Assembly: GCF_030272615.1 (NCBI RefSeq)
Contig: NC_081408.1
Location: 400,979,889 to 401,043,888, forward strand
Direction: 5' to 3'
DNA: 64,000 nucleotides
Origin: Cryptomeria japonica
Taxonomy: Eukaryota; Streptophyta; Pinopsida; Cupressales; Cupressaceae
Numbering within the stretch: position 1 is the first letter of the stretch; each line of letters begins with the position of its first letter. The notes beneath the pieces are model-generated. The model did no database searches and had not been told where the DNA came from. It was given only the letters and a program-made list of their open reading frames with translations. Both the position numbers and the translations under genes were made by a program. Of the stretch, positions 44,401 to 57,174 are shown piece by piece.

Positions 44401-45345
44401 ATGCAACTGGTTATTTTTGATAAAAAGTTTAAAAGTACAAAATTGCCTCCACCTCTTCTATCTCTATTCTCTCCTTTTCTCTCTTCTATTTTACATCACA
44501 CATATATATGTGTTTGAATGGTTTTCATACCCCTTTGGATGAAAAGACACCCCCCTTTTAAATAAAAATAATTCCAAATCCCGAAATTGCCTTAGTTTAT
44601 GTAATTAATTGTCACTTTACAAGTTGTTTAGGCATATTAGAGGTATTTTAAGGCTATTTTATGGGTATATAATGGATAAATGGTCTTTAAATGATGTAAA
44701 TACCCCCTTTGGTGCTTCACACTCCATTTTTTATGCCCATTATTGTGTTTATGTTATGGTTTCATATTGTGCAACAAATATAAAATATATTACTTGTACC
44801 TATTCAATATATATATATATGTGTATATATATTTAGAATTTTTCTTGCTCCTTGTCTTGGAATTTGGAATTCTAAAAATTACAAATTTTAGGGTTCCAAC
44901 AAAATGAATTAGAGAGTTAATGTGTTTGAGATATAGCAATTGATAGATTTTGGGTTAACAAGTCTCAAATAGTGAAATCACTACCCAAACATAAGTAAAG
45001 TGTCGTCATGGGGTGATGTTGAAAATGAATGACCTTAGGACCTCAAAGACTTCATGTCCAAATATCTAAGAAAGGAGATGACCCTTATTTGTCTTGAATG
45101 CAAACAATTGATAAACTTGGACAGTTGCCTTGTTTTTATTAATGTTGCTATATGCAAATGCAGAAATTTTGCGAATGCAATGCATTCAAAAAAAAAGAAA
45201 CTATATGTGATGCAGTGCATTGAATAAAATGATATGCAATGCAAAAAGAAAAACCTAAACTAACCCAGCCCTTAGATATAGTACCATTTAAGGTGCATAG
45301 TCAGGGAGTTTTGTGTCGGTAGTTCATTGGTCTTTGTTTGAAGAG
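41403..45345. other. Non-coding stretch, no recognised element
   Basis: About 3.9 kb without a supported gene. Visible features are an imperfect direct repeat about 67 bp apart (core CCAAGGCATGAAG, 41889 and 41956) and a TA/TG microsatellite at 44807-44832. Short open frames (41536-41772, 44609-44836) show no family signature. Parts may be the 3' region of element T, but I could not find a second copy of its LTR here. Confidence 0.5.
44807..44832. repeat. TA/TG microsatellite
   Basis: An alternating AT run with an embedded GTGT interruption, 26 bp. Confidence 0.8.
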
Positions 45346-47062
45346 TCAGATAAAGATGTCTTTTCCAATAGGATATAAGGACTCAACTGAGTGTACATGT
45401 TCAGCATCTCCAATGTTGATTTTCATAGTTTTTGGATTTTGTGGATCATCAGAGGGAAATCCAACTCTAGAACCTATGAATTTAGCTATAGCCTTATCAT
45501 TTTCAAAGAAATCCAACTGTGATAGATTCTCTTGCCTCCAATCTATTTCTTTGCTTTTTCTCATTTTTTTTTTTGGAAGATAATGGATGCATGATAGGAG
45601 ATGAAATAAGGACTCCAGTGTCTCACTTCTTTGGATGGTACTCTTGGAATATGTTTTTCAATAGATCATGGCTATGAAGGTATGCTCAAAGATGTTGGTA
45701 GGATGATGAAATGAAACTATGCAAAGGATTGGATAAGGGGGATGGAAGAAGTGAAAAAGAGGTGTTGGATAATGGATCATATATTGAAAGGTTGGTGCAC
45801 AAGTGAATGGAAATGTTGGTTGGATCAACATTGGCACACATCTTGAGGGGTGGAGTGATGGAGGAAAAGTGGATCTCAGATTTTGAGATTTGGATGGAGA
45901 AACAGCTAGGGATTTTGGGACATAAGGATACAAAATGGATGAAGGAGGTGATGGAGAAATAGATTTGGAAAGTTTGGATGGAGGAACAACAATTTTGGAT
46001 GTTGATTTAGATTTTTCTTTAGATTGTCGTGCTTCAAGGATCCGCTTAGGGATCCACATGGTATTTTATTTTTCATGTTTTTGTAGTTCCTTGAAACACA
46101 TTGCTTCTACAAGTCCCTTAGGAACCCATATAACTTTTGATTTTTCTCTCTTTTTCTCTGTGGGCCTTTGTGTCCTTTTAGATTTTTCTTCTTTTTGGAT
46201 CATATTTTTCTTTGTTTTGACTTGTTGATTAGATGGGACATGTTGATCCTTGGATACATGTGGATTACTTTACTTATGACTTTTATGCTTGGAATCCAAA
46301 TTGCTTGGAGAAGGAAAATAATGTGTGGATGAATAGGAATGATATGGAGGTATTTTGGATGGATGGAAGGCGCTTTAAGATGTATGCCTTTGTTGATCCC
46401 GCATAAGGGATGGAGGGATATAGGGGCCTAAAATGGATGGAAGAGATAAAGGGGAAGGCGTGTATTTGGAATTTTGGTTTAGTAGGGATACCAACATCTT
46501 GAGGAATGTCACTAAGGCCATGACCCTTAATATTTTCTTTAATATGGAGGTTTTCTTTCTTGTGAAGGTCTACCCCTTTTCCTTTATAAATATTTTGACT
46601 TGTAGGATACACTTTTCTTTGAAAAGATGATGCGAGTCGATTATGAGGTGGAGGTGGAATGTAGGGGATGATAGGATCATGAGAGGGATTTGTATGCATG
46701 ATAGATCCTTGAGGTGAATATGGAGGATTATGATAAGGAGATGAAGATATACTTTGATCTTGGCATGGAAGAGGACCATTGGATAGAGTAGGAAGGGTGT
46801 TTGACTCTTCATTTTGAATAGGATCGTTTGAAAAGTTGGAAGAGGCATCATGATCTTGCTTAGGAAGTGGATTAGGAATGGGATTTGAAAGGATGCTTTG
46901 TTCTTGAAATGGAAGGGGATCATATTGGAAGAAATGGAAAGGTATAAGGGGATCATCATGGGATTCTAGGGAGGTAGGATCTTTTTCAACCATTGGATGG
47001 GATTGGAGAGTTTTGATGTCTTGATCTTTATTTTTTAGATTATCCTCTTGACATGGAGCCAC
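45346..47062 (-). pseudogene. Element T Pro/Ser-rich ORF (unknown)
   Basis: The first part (47062-46283, 259 codons) is a low-complexity Pro/Ser/His/Asp-rich protein (for example IIPYIPPPPHNRLAS). A frame change leads to 46059-45346, with MWIPKRILEARQSKEKSKS, a stop at 45658, and then a more ordinary segment (EIDWRQENLSQLDFF) ending at 45346. The W-I-P-K word recurs as WVPK in plus-strand decayed sequence near 52010. I do not recognise a family. It follows gag in the same direction and may be an accessory ORF of element T. Confidence 0.5.
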
Positions 47063-47307
47063 TTATAAGGAAGAGGTAATATTGTTTATATGAATGGGGG
47101 ATTCTTGGAAGATGTTCATGTTTTTGCATGATGGGGAAGCATTTCAGATGTGGCCTTCTAGAGTGGGCATGATTGGAATTGGAGTTCATGATGGCATAGG
47201 ATCTAAGATATCCGAATCATATAAAGGATTTGTATGAAAAAAAGATTAGCTTGGATTTGCACTGTGGATAGCCCTTGAGGGTCAACATGAGAAGTTTCAT
47301 CATTAGG

Positions 47308-47942
47308 TTAATTATTTGAGGGATATGGTATGGATTGTTGTTGAGAAGCCTTAGGAGATGGAGGCATCATAGAAGAAATGGAGGCTACATGTGGGCCATT
47401 GCTAGACATAGGTTCATAATTTTGATCATGCTTGGTTATGACATCTAGTTTCTCCTTAGGTGAATTATTAGGATCTTCAATTTCAATAACACCATCATCA
47501 AGGAGGTCTTGAATTTTATGTTTTAATTTCATGCATATTAAATTCTTATGTTTGTTATGCCTATGATATGCACAATAATTACTCAAAAATTCACATCCCC
47601 ATGTGGTCTTGTTAGGCAATATGATAAGATTGTGGTCAAGAAGCTCTTCCAAAGCTGACTCAATAGATTGCCCCAAAGGTGTAAATTGTCTATCTAGGGG
47701 ATACTTGGAGGAAATGTCTTTTTGTCTTGGTGAAGGTGTCTTGTGATCTTGTATGAGATTTGGCTTTCAATTTTCAATTACTTTATGTTCGACCTTATAT
47801 AATTGTTTTAGCATTTATTGAAGTATGGTGTTCTTGATATCATGAAATTTTATCTCAAGAGGGGTCATTGAATCTTTTTGTTGGGCTTGAATGTCATATA
47901 TTTCTCTCTTGAGATCTTGAATTTATTGGGCTAAGGTAGCCA
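47308..47942 (-). pseudogene. Element T gag, C-terminal part
   Basis: From the ATG at 47942 (MATLAQ, then a stop) an N-terminal helix (QDLKREIYDIQAQQKDS) and a linker lead to the open 122-codon stretch. That contains TPLGQSIESALEELLDHNLI and then YCAYHRHNKHKNLICMKLKH and IQDLLDDGVIEI. The pattern Y-C-x-x-H-x(4,5)-H-x4-C-x-x-L-K-x-x-I-Q-D-L is the nucleocapsid-like end of Tat/Ogre-type gypsy gag. The usual Gly before the His is Lys here. Three stops lie in the first 60 codons. The retrotransposon gag core domain upstream is not seen. Confidence 0.68.
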
Positions 47943-49903
47943 TGGAGATTTATGACAGTTTTGATTTGCAAGAAAGGATTAGTTTGCAATGAGTAAGACT
48001 GCCTCTTACTTTCATCAAAATTCTTAGAAGAGCTCTTGGTTCGAACATGCATTTACAATTAATGTGATTGAGAGCTAGAAGTGATACAGATGTCAAGATC
48101 AAATCGGAGCTAGTTGTTTGTTTGAGGTAATAATTGGATAAAGTGATTGAGACCAAGTCTGGTTTCAGGAACGATCTATCCTATATAAGACATTATCTAA
48201 GTAGATTAGGTTGATCAGATTGATGGATGATTGATGGATGATTGATCGAACTAGCTAGGATATAATCAACAAAGTCGTGTAATACAATGACAGGGATACA
48301 CTATCAAGATTTCTATGCTCAAGATGAAAAAAAAACCAGATATATGTTCACTATAGGACTAAGTAGGCAAGTATGGAAGATCTGAAAAAGCACAGGAAAA
48401 TAAAGGTTTCTCAACTGATGAAATCAGAGGCTCGTATGACAAACTATCAAGAACCAAACGAAAATTTACCAGTTACAAGATGACAAACTAAGAATCTTGT
48501 ACGAGTTACTACCTTAAGTTGTTTGGACTCATAAGGCAATTAACACTTATCAGATGACAATTCCTAGTAGGTAGTACGACAAACTGCCAACGATGAACCT
48601 CTACAATTATCACTCGTACGATAATTTACAGTTAAGCAGACAATAATTAACATAGGCCAGTATGATAAAATAGAAGGCTTGTCTGACTTAGGAATTGAAT
48701 AGGGATGAGTTTCTGACAAGAACAGAATATTGACCACTGAGTTTTTTATGTTTTGATTATTTTCTCTAGTTTCAAGGTTTCAGTTTCAGTTCCAAGAACA
48801 AAAATGCAGCAAACACACAAGATGTAAAGTGACTTCAAGCACAACACACTAATCCTAAGGAAGTTGGCTAAGAGAGGAAACCTTTGCTTGCAAGATTAGG
48901 TACACACCAAATAGCTAATCAGAATATGGTTGCTGAGTCTCACACAATAGATTCTCAATGCCGTATTAGTCGACTCCAAACGATAATGGGAGTACGATAT
49001 GGCAAGTATCTTGGGAGAGTTACTCTCTTAGACAATTATTATCCCCCTTTCGGAGGTGAACCAGGTAGCTTCTATCTACCCCTTGAAGTCATGCAAGCAT
49101 GATTGAGGCCTATAGTCTGACAAGATACTGAAACAAGATGTAGTCACGCAACCGTGATTGAGACCACGTGGCCCTACAAAAACGCCCAATATGAGAGATC
49201 TCAAAGAGAAAACTCAAATAACATTATTCTCCAAGACTTTAATCCCAAGAGGCCTATTTATTATAGTGAGTCGGAATGCTTAGGTCTAGTTGTACTCACT
49301 TGGATTGTTCTCACAGGGTGATTACTTTTTCCCACTGTGACAGGCCCGCTAAAGGAACACAAATCTCAAAACTAGAAAATCTTCAAGGGTCTAGATTTTT
49401 TATTGTCTATATAGACAAGAGCATACTCTCCTACCTTTTAGACTCTTCTCAAACACAAAAAATAGATTTGTTCATTTACCATATCACAATTTAAGTGCCT
49501 AGAAAACAATTAAGAATACACAAAGTTTACTTGAATCTCCTCGGGCAACCTGCAAAAACAATGAATCAATAGTCATATTGTTTTTTAGTGACAACCATGT
49601 TCTTGGACAAAAGTTCTACAAAACCTAGTTAGGCTATGAAAAATCTCTCAGGCAGACAGAAAACAGATCAAGGTTAACATTAGTATTACCAAATTTCAAT
49701 CAAAAAAACCCTAAAATGCAGTCTATTTTTTATACAATAAAACAGAGTATCGTACGAGTATTCACAACATATCGTAGGACAAAGTATAAATTCGCGTCTT
49801 GTACCTTGCAGAAATTCGTATGATCTTTTGCAAGAATTGTACAAATAGAATCCGAAAAAATGAAATGGAATGATATGCAAGGCCAAAAATTGTAATCTTC
49901 TAT
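47943..49903 (-). other. Element T leader, non-coding
   Basis: About 2 kb between primer site and gag frame. No coding family recognised. Short frames (47950-48156, 48884-49102, 49276-49494) have no support. Long leaders are common in Tat/Ogre elements. Confidence 0.45.
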
Positions 49904-49921
49904 CCCACGGTGGGTGCCAAA
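49904..49921 (-). other. Element T primer-binding region
   Basis: Element-sense TTGGCACCCACCGTGGG, close to the TGGCGCCCACCGTGGGG sequence typical after the 5' LTR of plant Ty3/gypsy elements, with the CpG decayed to CA. Confidence 0.72.
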
Positions 49922-49923
49922 AA

Positions 49924-51167
49924 TGTGTGTGAAAAGTGGTAATTTTTAAGTTGTAAGGCACAAACACTTCAATAAGTCATTGCACGCATGGTTAGATAGA
50001 TATAATCAATAAATGTAAAAACCATAACAAATCGACCTATTGTCTTCTAAAAGATGCGAGTATAGACTTGCTCTCAGATTTATCTAAGCAATACCAGTGA
50101 CTAGACTACACCAAGACGAAGGATTTAATATATATGAGCACAAAATTAAGCTAAATGGATGCAAGATTGAGCTAATTAAGCTAGATGGATGCAAGATTAA
50201 ACACATTACGCTAGATGGATGCAAGCAATCATGATTAAACTAATATGCAAAAAACTAAGATGCAATAATCTCAATACACAATATTCTCAATGACTCTAGA
50301 GAAAAAACTGCATAATAACAATAAATCTCCAGGGTGTCTTGATTGAGAGATGAAAGTTTGAATTTATAGAGAATCCAAAGAGAGACCAACGGTCAAGATT
50401 GATTACTGATGAGTGGTTGAGATTCCTCAAGAGAAAGAACAATCCAGGTGAATTGAAATGATTGGGTGCTTTAATTTAGTTTCAAAGTTGATAAGATTGA
50501 TTTGATCTTGAGATAAATTCAATAAAGCTTGATTTAATGCATTTGGATTATAAGTCTAAATTTGCATTGGAGATAAAATAAATTAATTTCATGCATTTGA
50601 AATAAAATTAGTTAATTTCAATCATATTTATTTTATTTGCTCTAGATTTTTATGAGAAAAAGCCATTTTAATGCAACTGAATCCTTTTCCTCAAGATTGC
50701 TTTGAGTTTAAATTTAGAGAAAATGATTTATTCAATTTAATTGCTTTTCTTTCTTTTCTGAGATTTCTCAAGTTATCCCAAATTTAGAAAAAGAAATATC
50801 TCAAGTTGATTTCTTTTCTCAATTTAATTCCTTTTTTGCAAATTAATTCTTGTTTTTCAAATTAATTCATTTTTGTAAATTAATTCTTTTTTGGTGATTT
50901 AATGGTAAATTTATTTATTAATTAAATATGCTAGGATGTTTAATTAAATAAATAGGATAATTGATTAAAATGATTTACTTGGAATGATTAATTAATTAAA
51001 TAAATATTTAATTAATTTAGAATGATTTATTTGCCATCTGACATTGATGACCGATGACTTAATTAATTAGATGCTCGAGATTGATTTAATTGCCTTTGGT
51101 TAGGACCTTGGTGATGTAGTCGAGATTAGGGGCCCATGGTTTAGATGACCATTTTTAGGGTATTACA
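49924..51167 (-). repeat. Element T 5' LTR
   Basis: Element sense: TGTAATACCCTAAAAATGG to TTTTCACACACA, about 1,244 bp. The U3 half is AT-rich (TTAATTAA words). A TATA box lies at 50360-50369 (element sense TCTATAAATT). The primer region follows its end. Confidence 0.72.
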
Positions 51168-52837
51168 CTTTTAACATCCACGAGTGGAAGGTGTTCATAA
51201 ATGAGCTTCAAGTTATAGTAACATTGAATGTAGTTTGACATGAAGATACATTAAAGGAAAAAATATAGTATAATCTGAAGAGCAGCCTAAAAGCCTTATT
51301 AAGACAAAGGAAGATATATGTGATGGTATAGTAGCAGCTTATGATGTTAATGAGAAATCAAAAGATTAGTATCCTTAGGGTAGATGTGTAAAGGAAGAAC
51401 TCATAACAACATCATTTACAATCATAGTCAAAGTTAACAGCAGTGGATGCGAGCTAAGATCTCACTCAATGAAGACCAAACATATATCAAGGTCAATCCA
51501 TAAAGAGTTGTGTACAGAGGTCATCAATCATGAACATAAAGTCTTCCACAGAGCATCATCAGGTTTAGCAAAGAACAATGAAGGTATGAACATTATACAA
51601 GAAGCCAAAAGTCATGATCATGGTGATAATGTTCAAAAGGTACTACAAAAATATTAAAATACTATCAAACAATCCACGCATCCATTAGATCACATCTATG
51701 CTAAGACAAAAATATAGTTCATTCATAGTCTATTCAAGGGACAGTAGCAGTCAAATCCTTGTCAATAACAACCCCCTTCATAATCATTAGTAGTCACAGG
51801 AACATGCTACTCACAACCACAAATGACTGAAAAAGTGTCTTATAAGATTGTAATCACAAAGTCGGAACAATCATGCTTCATGCCTAATGAAAAATTATTA
51901 ATGCAAAGAAGCATCCTAAGAATAGGTTTAGAACAACATTAAGATGTGGCCCCACTAAAGAATGGTGGTCTGAGACATGCTTCAAAGGCAAAAGGAAAGG
52001 TCTCAGATGGGTGCCCAAGACAGTGAAAATCACCACAAAAATGATAATCATCACAAACAAAGTGTTGAGGACAGTAGTGAATAAGAAATCATATAGAGTT
52101 GTCATGATTAGATGAGGCCATGGTATTAAGTCATAATAGTGATATGAAAGAAAAAATTATACCATAGCTATCCTAGGCATACGTATAGTCATAAGGATAC
52201 TATAAAAGGGTTGTTTAAAACAAGGAAAATTAAATGTTAAAGATTTGAGATTAGTCCAAGAGGATAGTGAGAAATGAATACCAGCCTTAAAAAGCACAGT
52301 GACCAATAAACTCATATATGATAGAAATGTCAAAGTTGCAAGTGATAACCCTCAATTAGACTGAATATCAAAATATAGAAGAGATCACCTAGAGATATCA
52401 TATAATAGCCATCATTGTTAAAGAACCAATACATCTTATTCACATCAGATACAATGAAGATACAATGGACTAGGTTTTAAAAGAAGCCCTCAAAGGAGTC
52501 TTAGAGTAGCTACTATAGCAAACCTTATAAGGATTATATCAGTCATAGGGCAGCCTCCAATATAAGAAAGTCTTCACAATGGATAGTGACTACACACAAA
52601 AAAATATCCATAAGCTTCACAGAAGTATAGCAAGGTTCTTGTTCAAAGTTTGAATCAAATAGAGAGTGCATATGATTTCACATAAAGAAAACCCTAGCCG
52701 ATGCTTGTATTACAGTCTTCCTTCTAACAAAGAAATACCAGCATGAAGAAATAGGAAAAGGCATAGGACTACATACCATGCAAAAATCCGAATGCAAGTC
52801 TTAGTTGAAAGCCTTCAAACCCTATCTCAAGCTCTAG
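51168..52837 (+). pseudogene. Decayed sequence with faint coding traces
   Basis: A plus-strand reading near 51925-52110 gives GPTKEWWSETCFKGKRKG followed by LRWVPKTVKITTK, similar in flavour to the WVPK/WIPK-bearing accessory ORF of element T. No long frame and no recognised domain elsewhere. Probably the worn internal part of another retroelement. Confidence 0.3.
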
Positions 52838-54340
52838 GAGTGTGTGATAGCATGCATACAAGCGGCAGAAGGTCTTCCCAAAAAGAATACAAAAGAATGG
52901 AGAATGATTAGGGTTTCTTTCTTTTATGCCTTAGTTCGAAGTCTTAGACTTTTTGATTTATTTTTATAATAAATCATTCCAAATTGTTTATTCCAAATTT
53001 TTGACTTCAAGTCAAGTAGCATGCATAAAACCTTTGTTCTATAAAAGGGTTCGATAAATCCTAATATGCATGATGCCTTTTATTCCTTTCATATAGTAAA
53101 TAATCCAAGATAATATTATTAAAATAATTCTTTGAATTGTTCTTAATAATATTATCTTAGATTATTTAAATTATTTAAAAAGGCAATCATTTATGCATGT
53201 TTTCATAAGTATTCTTAATTTTAATTTAATATTTATTAAAATAATTCTATTAATTATTTTTAATAATTGTTAAATTGAAATTATTTAATAAGGCAAAGTG
53301 GAAAAAGAACACATATAGCATGCAGATTTTCAGAAGACAAATATTTTCTTTTTCCGAATATATTTAGCATCAGCTTGGCATGCAAATTTTCAGAGGGAAA
53401 TGCTTTTTGGTAGTACTATATCAGGAAAAGAGATTCTTTTTCATGCAACTTGGGTTGGAGGGCTATTTTTAGCAGTAGGAGCTATTTTTGAAAGAGTTTC
53501 ACATGTGTTTTGTACACTATTTTGGGCAAATTCGCCCAAGGGTTTTCCTCGTGCAGCTTTTTAGTTTAGGGTTTCTTAATGCAGTCTTCTTTATGCTATT
53601 TTTAGCTCACTATCTTTAGGAGTTCTTATTTATATATTCTTCTCTCCTCTTCATTATTTTCCAGTTTTTTCTCTCCTGAGCATGATTGTGGACTATTTTA
53701 GGCCCTTTCATGCTCAAGGATGGTATTGTAGCTCACTTGTCTGAGTTTTGTAGCAGCAATTGCTCCTTTATTTTCAATAAAATAGCAAGTTTTCCTTTTC
53801 AATACTTCTTGTATCATGTTGTTGAATGGATGATATGATCAATTCATGTGATTTGTCTTCCAGATCCTTTAATTTGTCTCATTCAATCACAATTTGATGA
53901 AAGAAGATACATGTTAGGTGCAGGTCCTAGATTATGTTAATTGATTTTAATGATTTTTAGCTATGAAAACCAGTTGGTTTTCCTTCAAGCAAAGCATTAG
54001 GTTCAGCCCTTTTATGAAATACATATGCATCCACATGTTTTGTTGAATTGTGAGAGTTTCATGGTTATTTGTTGAAGGTTTTTTGAGATAGGGAGGTTGC
54101 AGGTCTCATATAGAACTTTTGGTGCATCACCTCGTAGGATAGGTTTAATTTTAGTATTCATTCTATCCTTTTTCATGACAAAATGTTATTTGTAGGAGAT
54201 TCATCATACAGGAAGTTGGAATAGAATCTAGAGGTCTACTTTCAGTATAGGCATACCCATGGGCTTGAAAGTATTCCCATGTTTCACATGATTGTTGAGT
54301 TTCATACTTAGCCATCACAGGTCCAATCCTTCATGACAAC
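52838..54340 (+). repeat. LTR-like non-coding region (candidate)
   Basis: Starts near TGTGTGATAGCATGC. It has an AT-rich first half, a TATA-like TATTTATATATTC at 53628-53640 and a polyadenylation-like CAATAAAATAG at 53777, then a T-rich stretch. It ends at the edge of copia X gag (54341). It resembles an LTR in layout, but no second copy is present and the right end, CATGACAAC, is not a clean CA terminus. Confidence 0.35.
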
Positions 54341-54345
54341 AAGAA

Positions 54346-55260
54346 CAAGAAAGAGAATTGGAAGAGCTCAAAGCACTTATTTCCAAAAGATTGCCTAAGG
54401 GAGTCGGTAAGTATGAAGGCAAGTTACCTTTGAAATGTTTTTCATGTAATAAAATGGGGTATTTTGCTTCTAGGTGTTCGGAGAGAGCTGAAAGAGTGTC
54501 AAAATATGATAAGCCTTACAAGTCTAATCCTAAGTATAGATATCAGAAGAAGTGTTATTATGTTGTTGATGAAGGTGTGACAGATGATGAGTTTGAGAAA
54601 GGGAATTTAGAAGATGAATTTGTATTCATTTCTATCAAGGAAGATGATCTGATACCTGTTGATTCTACAAGCTACATTGTTGAAGAGAAAGCCTTGGCTG
54701 CTAAGATTGAAGTGAAAGATAAATGGGTGATTGAAAATGGTTGTTCACATCACATGACAGGTGATATAGGTAAATTTGTGAATATGGAGAAGCATGATGG
54801 TGGTGTAGTAATATTTGGAGACAACAAAACTTGTGCAATCCATGGTAGAGGTTCTATTTCTCTTAATGGTAAGCATAATACTGATGATGTTTTATATGTT
54901 TAAGGTTTGAAGCATGATATTTTGAGTGTTGGACAGATGGTTGATAAGGGATATGATTTACAATTCAAGAATGGGAAATGCAAAATCTTGAATAGCTCTG
55001 GTATAGAAATTGCACCAGGAACTAAAACTAAAGGTAGTATCTTTCATTTGAATGTTGGTGAGAAAAGTTGTTTGATTGCTAAGTTTTATGAAAGTTGGTT
55101 GTGGAATAGGAGGATGTGTCATGTTAACTTTGACTACATGGTTAAGATAAGTTCTACTCAAGTTGTTGGAGATCTGCATAAGATAGTGAAGCCTACTAAT
55201 CCGGTGTGTAAAGAATGTCAATTGGGAAACCAAACAAGAATTTCATTTAAGAGAAAATAG
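54346..55260 (+). pseudogene. Copia X gag C-terminus, protease and pre-integrase
   Basis: The zinc knuckle CFSCNKMGYFASRC carries Tyr in place of the conserved His. The protease motif is WVIENGCSHHMTG, so the catalytic Asp of DSG is Glu and Ser is Asn. After a stop at 54901-54903 the same frame continues through ILSVGQMVDKGYDLQF and the pre-integrase region (LWNRRMCHVNFDYMVK, CKECQLG), ending in a stop at 55258-55260. Confidence 0.88.
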
Positions 55261-56238
55261 TATACATCTAATAGGATATTAGATCTTGTGTGTACTAATT
55301 TATGTGGTCCTTATAGGGTGAGAAGCTTGTAGGGTGACAAATACTTTATGTTGTTGATTGATGACTATTCTAGAATGATATGGGTCACTTTTCTAAGGGA
55401 AAAATCTGAAGCACTAAATAAATTCAAAATATTCAAAGCTAGAGTGGAGATGGAGACAGGATTGAAGCTAAAGTGTCTGAGATCTGATAGAGGAGGAGAA
55501 TTCACTTCCGGTGAGTTTAATTCCTTTTGTGAACAACATGGAATTAGGAGACAGTTATCAGCTTTGTGAACCCTTAAGTAGAATGGAGTTGTTGAAAGGA
55601 AGAACGGAACTATTTTGGATGCTGCTAGGACTATGATGATTGAAGGAAATGTTTCACATATGCATTGGAGATAAGTTCTTAGCACTTCTATGTACACATT
55701 CAACTGGGTGCATATAAAAGTTGATTCTAGTAAGATCCCTTATGAGTAATGGTTTGGTCATGTTCCTACAATTAGATATTTTAGAATTTTTGGAAGAAAA
55801 TGTTATATCAAAAGAGATGAGGATATAGGAAAATTTGATGCAAGGTGTGATGAAGGAATCTTTTTGGGATATTCTACTAAGAGAAAGGCCTACGGATGTT
55901 ACAAAAAAAGACTGAGAAAGATAGCGAAAAATACAAATGTGACGGTTGATGAGTGTCATGAGAAGCAAATTAGAGCATGCAGATATGAATCTGATGATCA
56001 GGATGTTAGCTCAAAGAAAGTTCAGATTGAGAGCGTAAAGCAGAGTGATCGGGAAGAGTCAACTAATCCAGATGTTGTTGGCAGTGAAGAAGTTCAAGAG
56101 ACTAAATATCAGAACAATCTGATGACCCCCAAGTATGTAAGATTAAATCATTTAGAGATTCAGATTATTGGTGATAAAAGTAAAGGTGTGATGACTAGGA
56201 GAAGAATTGTTGCTGAAGAAACATTTTTTATTTTCTAA
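55261..56238 (+). pseudogene. Copia X integrase
   Basis: In the same frame as the preceding part. First catalytic position: LVCTNLCGP (Asp to Asn). Second: CLRSDRGGEF (Asp kept). Third: NGVVERKN (Glu kept). Stops occur at about 55330, 55567, 55579, 55672 and 55747. FLGYSTKRKAYGCYKKR marks the C-terminal region. The triad is incomplete, so the enzyme was inactive even before the stops are counted. Confidence 0.87.
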
Positions 56239-57174
56239 GATTGAACCTAAAGATGTTGTTGAAGCTTGTAAAGATGAAAATTGGGTAAAAGCTATGGAAG
56301 AAGAGTTAAATCAAATTGAGAAGAACAACACATGGGAACTTGTTCCGAGACCTAAAGACAAGAATGTAATTAGGACTAAATGGGTATTTCAGAATAAACT
56401 GAATGATGATGGACAATTTGTTAGAAACAAAGAAATACTGGTATGTAAAGGATATTCATAGATGGAAGGAATTGATTTTGAGGAGACTTTTGCTCCAGTA
56501 GCTAGAATTGAAGATGTAAGATTATTTCTCGCATATGTTGCTTATAGGAATTTCAAGGTATATCAGATGGATGTAAGTCAACCTTTTTGAATGGTGAGTT
56601 AGAAGAAGAAGACTACATTGAACAACTAGATGGATTTCCATTAATAGATGAAGGAGACATGGTATGCAGATTGAAGAAAGCATTGTATGGACTTAAACAA
56701 GCTCCTAGATCTTGGTATGCCAGATTGGATAGGTATTTGATGAAGTTTGGATTATGTAAAGGTACTTCTGATAGTAATTTATACTTCAAGATTGATTATG
56801 ATAACAATTTGATTGTTGAAGTTTTTGTTGATAACATTATTTTTGGAGGAGATGATGATTTGAGTAAGAAGTTTGTTGCTAATATGCAAAAAGAGTTTTA
56901 TATGTCTATGATAGGTGAGATGAAATTCTTTTTAGGAATGCAAATTACACAGACTAACAAAGGCATTTTCATATCTCAATCAAAGAATGTGAAGAAATTG
57001 TTGAAGAAGTTTGGGCTAGATGACTCTAAAGCTGTTGGAATTCCTATGGTAACTGGTTGCAAGATGACAAAAGATGATGAATCTATGAAGGCTAATCAGA
57101 GGTATAGATCTTTGATTGGTGGATTGTTATATTTAACTCAGACTAGACCAAACATTATGAATTCTATATGTCTT
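56207..57174 (+). pseudogene. Copia X reverse transcriptase
   Basis: Starts WVKAMEEELNQIEKNNTWEL and GTKWVFQ-like motifs (RTKWVFQNKLNDD). After a stop at 56459 come [15 protein letters not shown] and VYQMDV. A small indel near 56575 is followed by [36 protein letters not shown] and the active-site block FVDNIIFGGDDD, in which the second Asp of V-D-D is Asn. It continues to TQTRPNIMN, where the solo LTR interrupts at 57175. Confidence 0.88.

Larger units (their letters stand above)
45346..51167 (-). mobile_element. Element T: gag-only Tat/Ogre-like gypsy, 5' part
   Basis: Minus-strand element with 5' LTR 49924-51167, a Ty3-type primer region (TTGGCACCCACCGTGGG), a leader of about 2 kb and a gag-type protein. 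A long Pro/Ser-rich ORF follows. No protease, RT or integrase is seen to the left, so it looks non-autonomous. The left end and 3' LTR were not located. 45346 is only the end of the last plausible frame. Confidence 0.62.

Noticed and set aside
44807-44832. TATA-like alternating run as a promoter
   Set aside because: A simple microsatellite with no gene downstream.
28338-54340. Calling the 26-kb block one LTR element
   Set aside because: Its ends lack TG...CA, no matching LTR pair was found, and it contains several separate elements.
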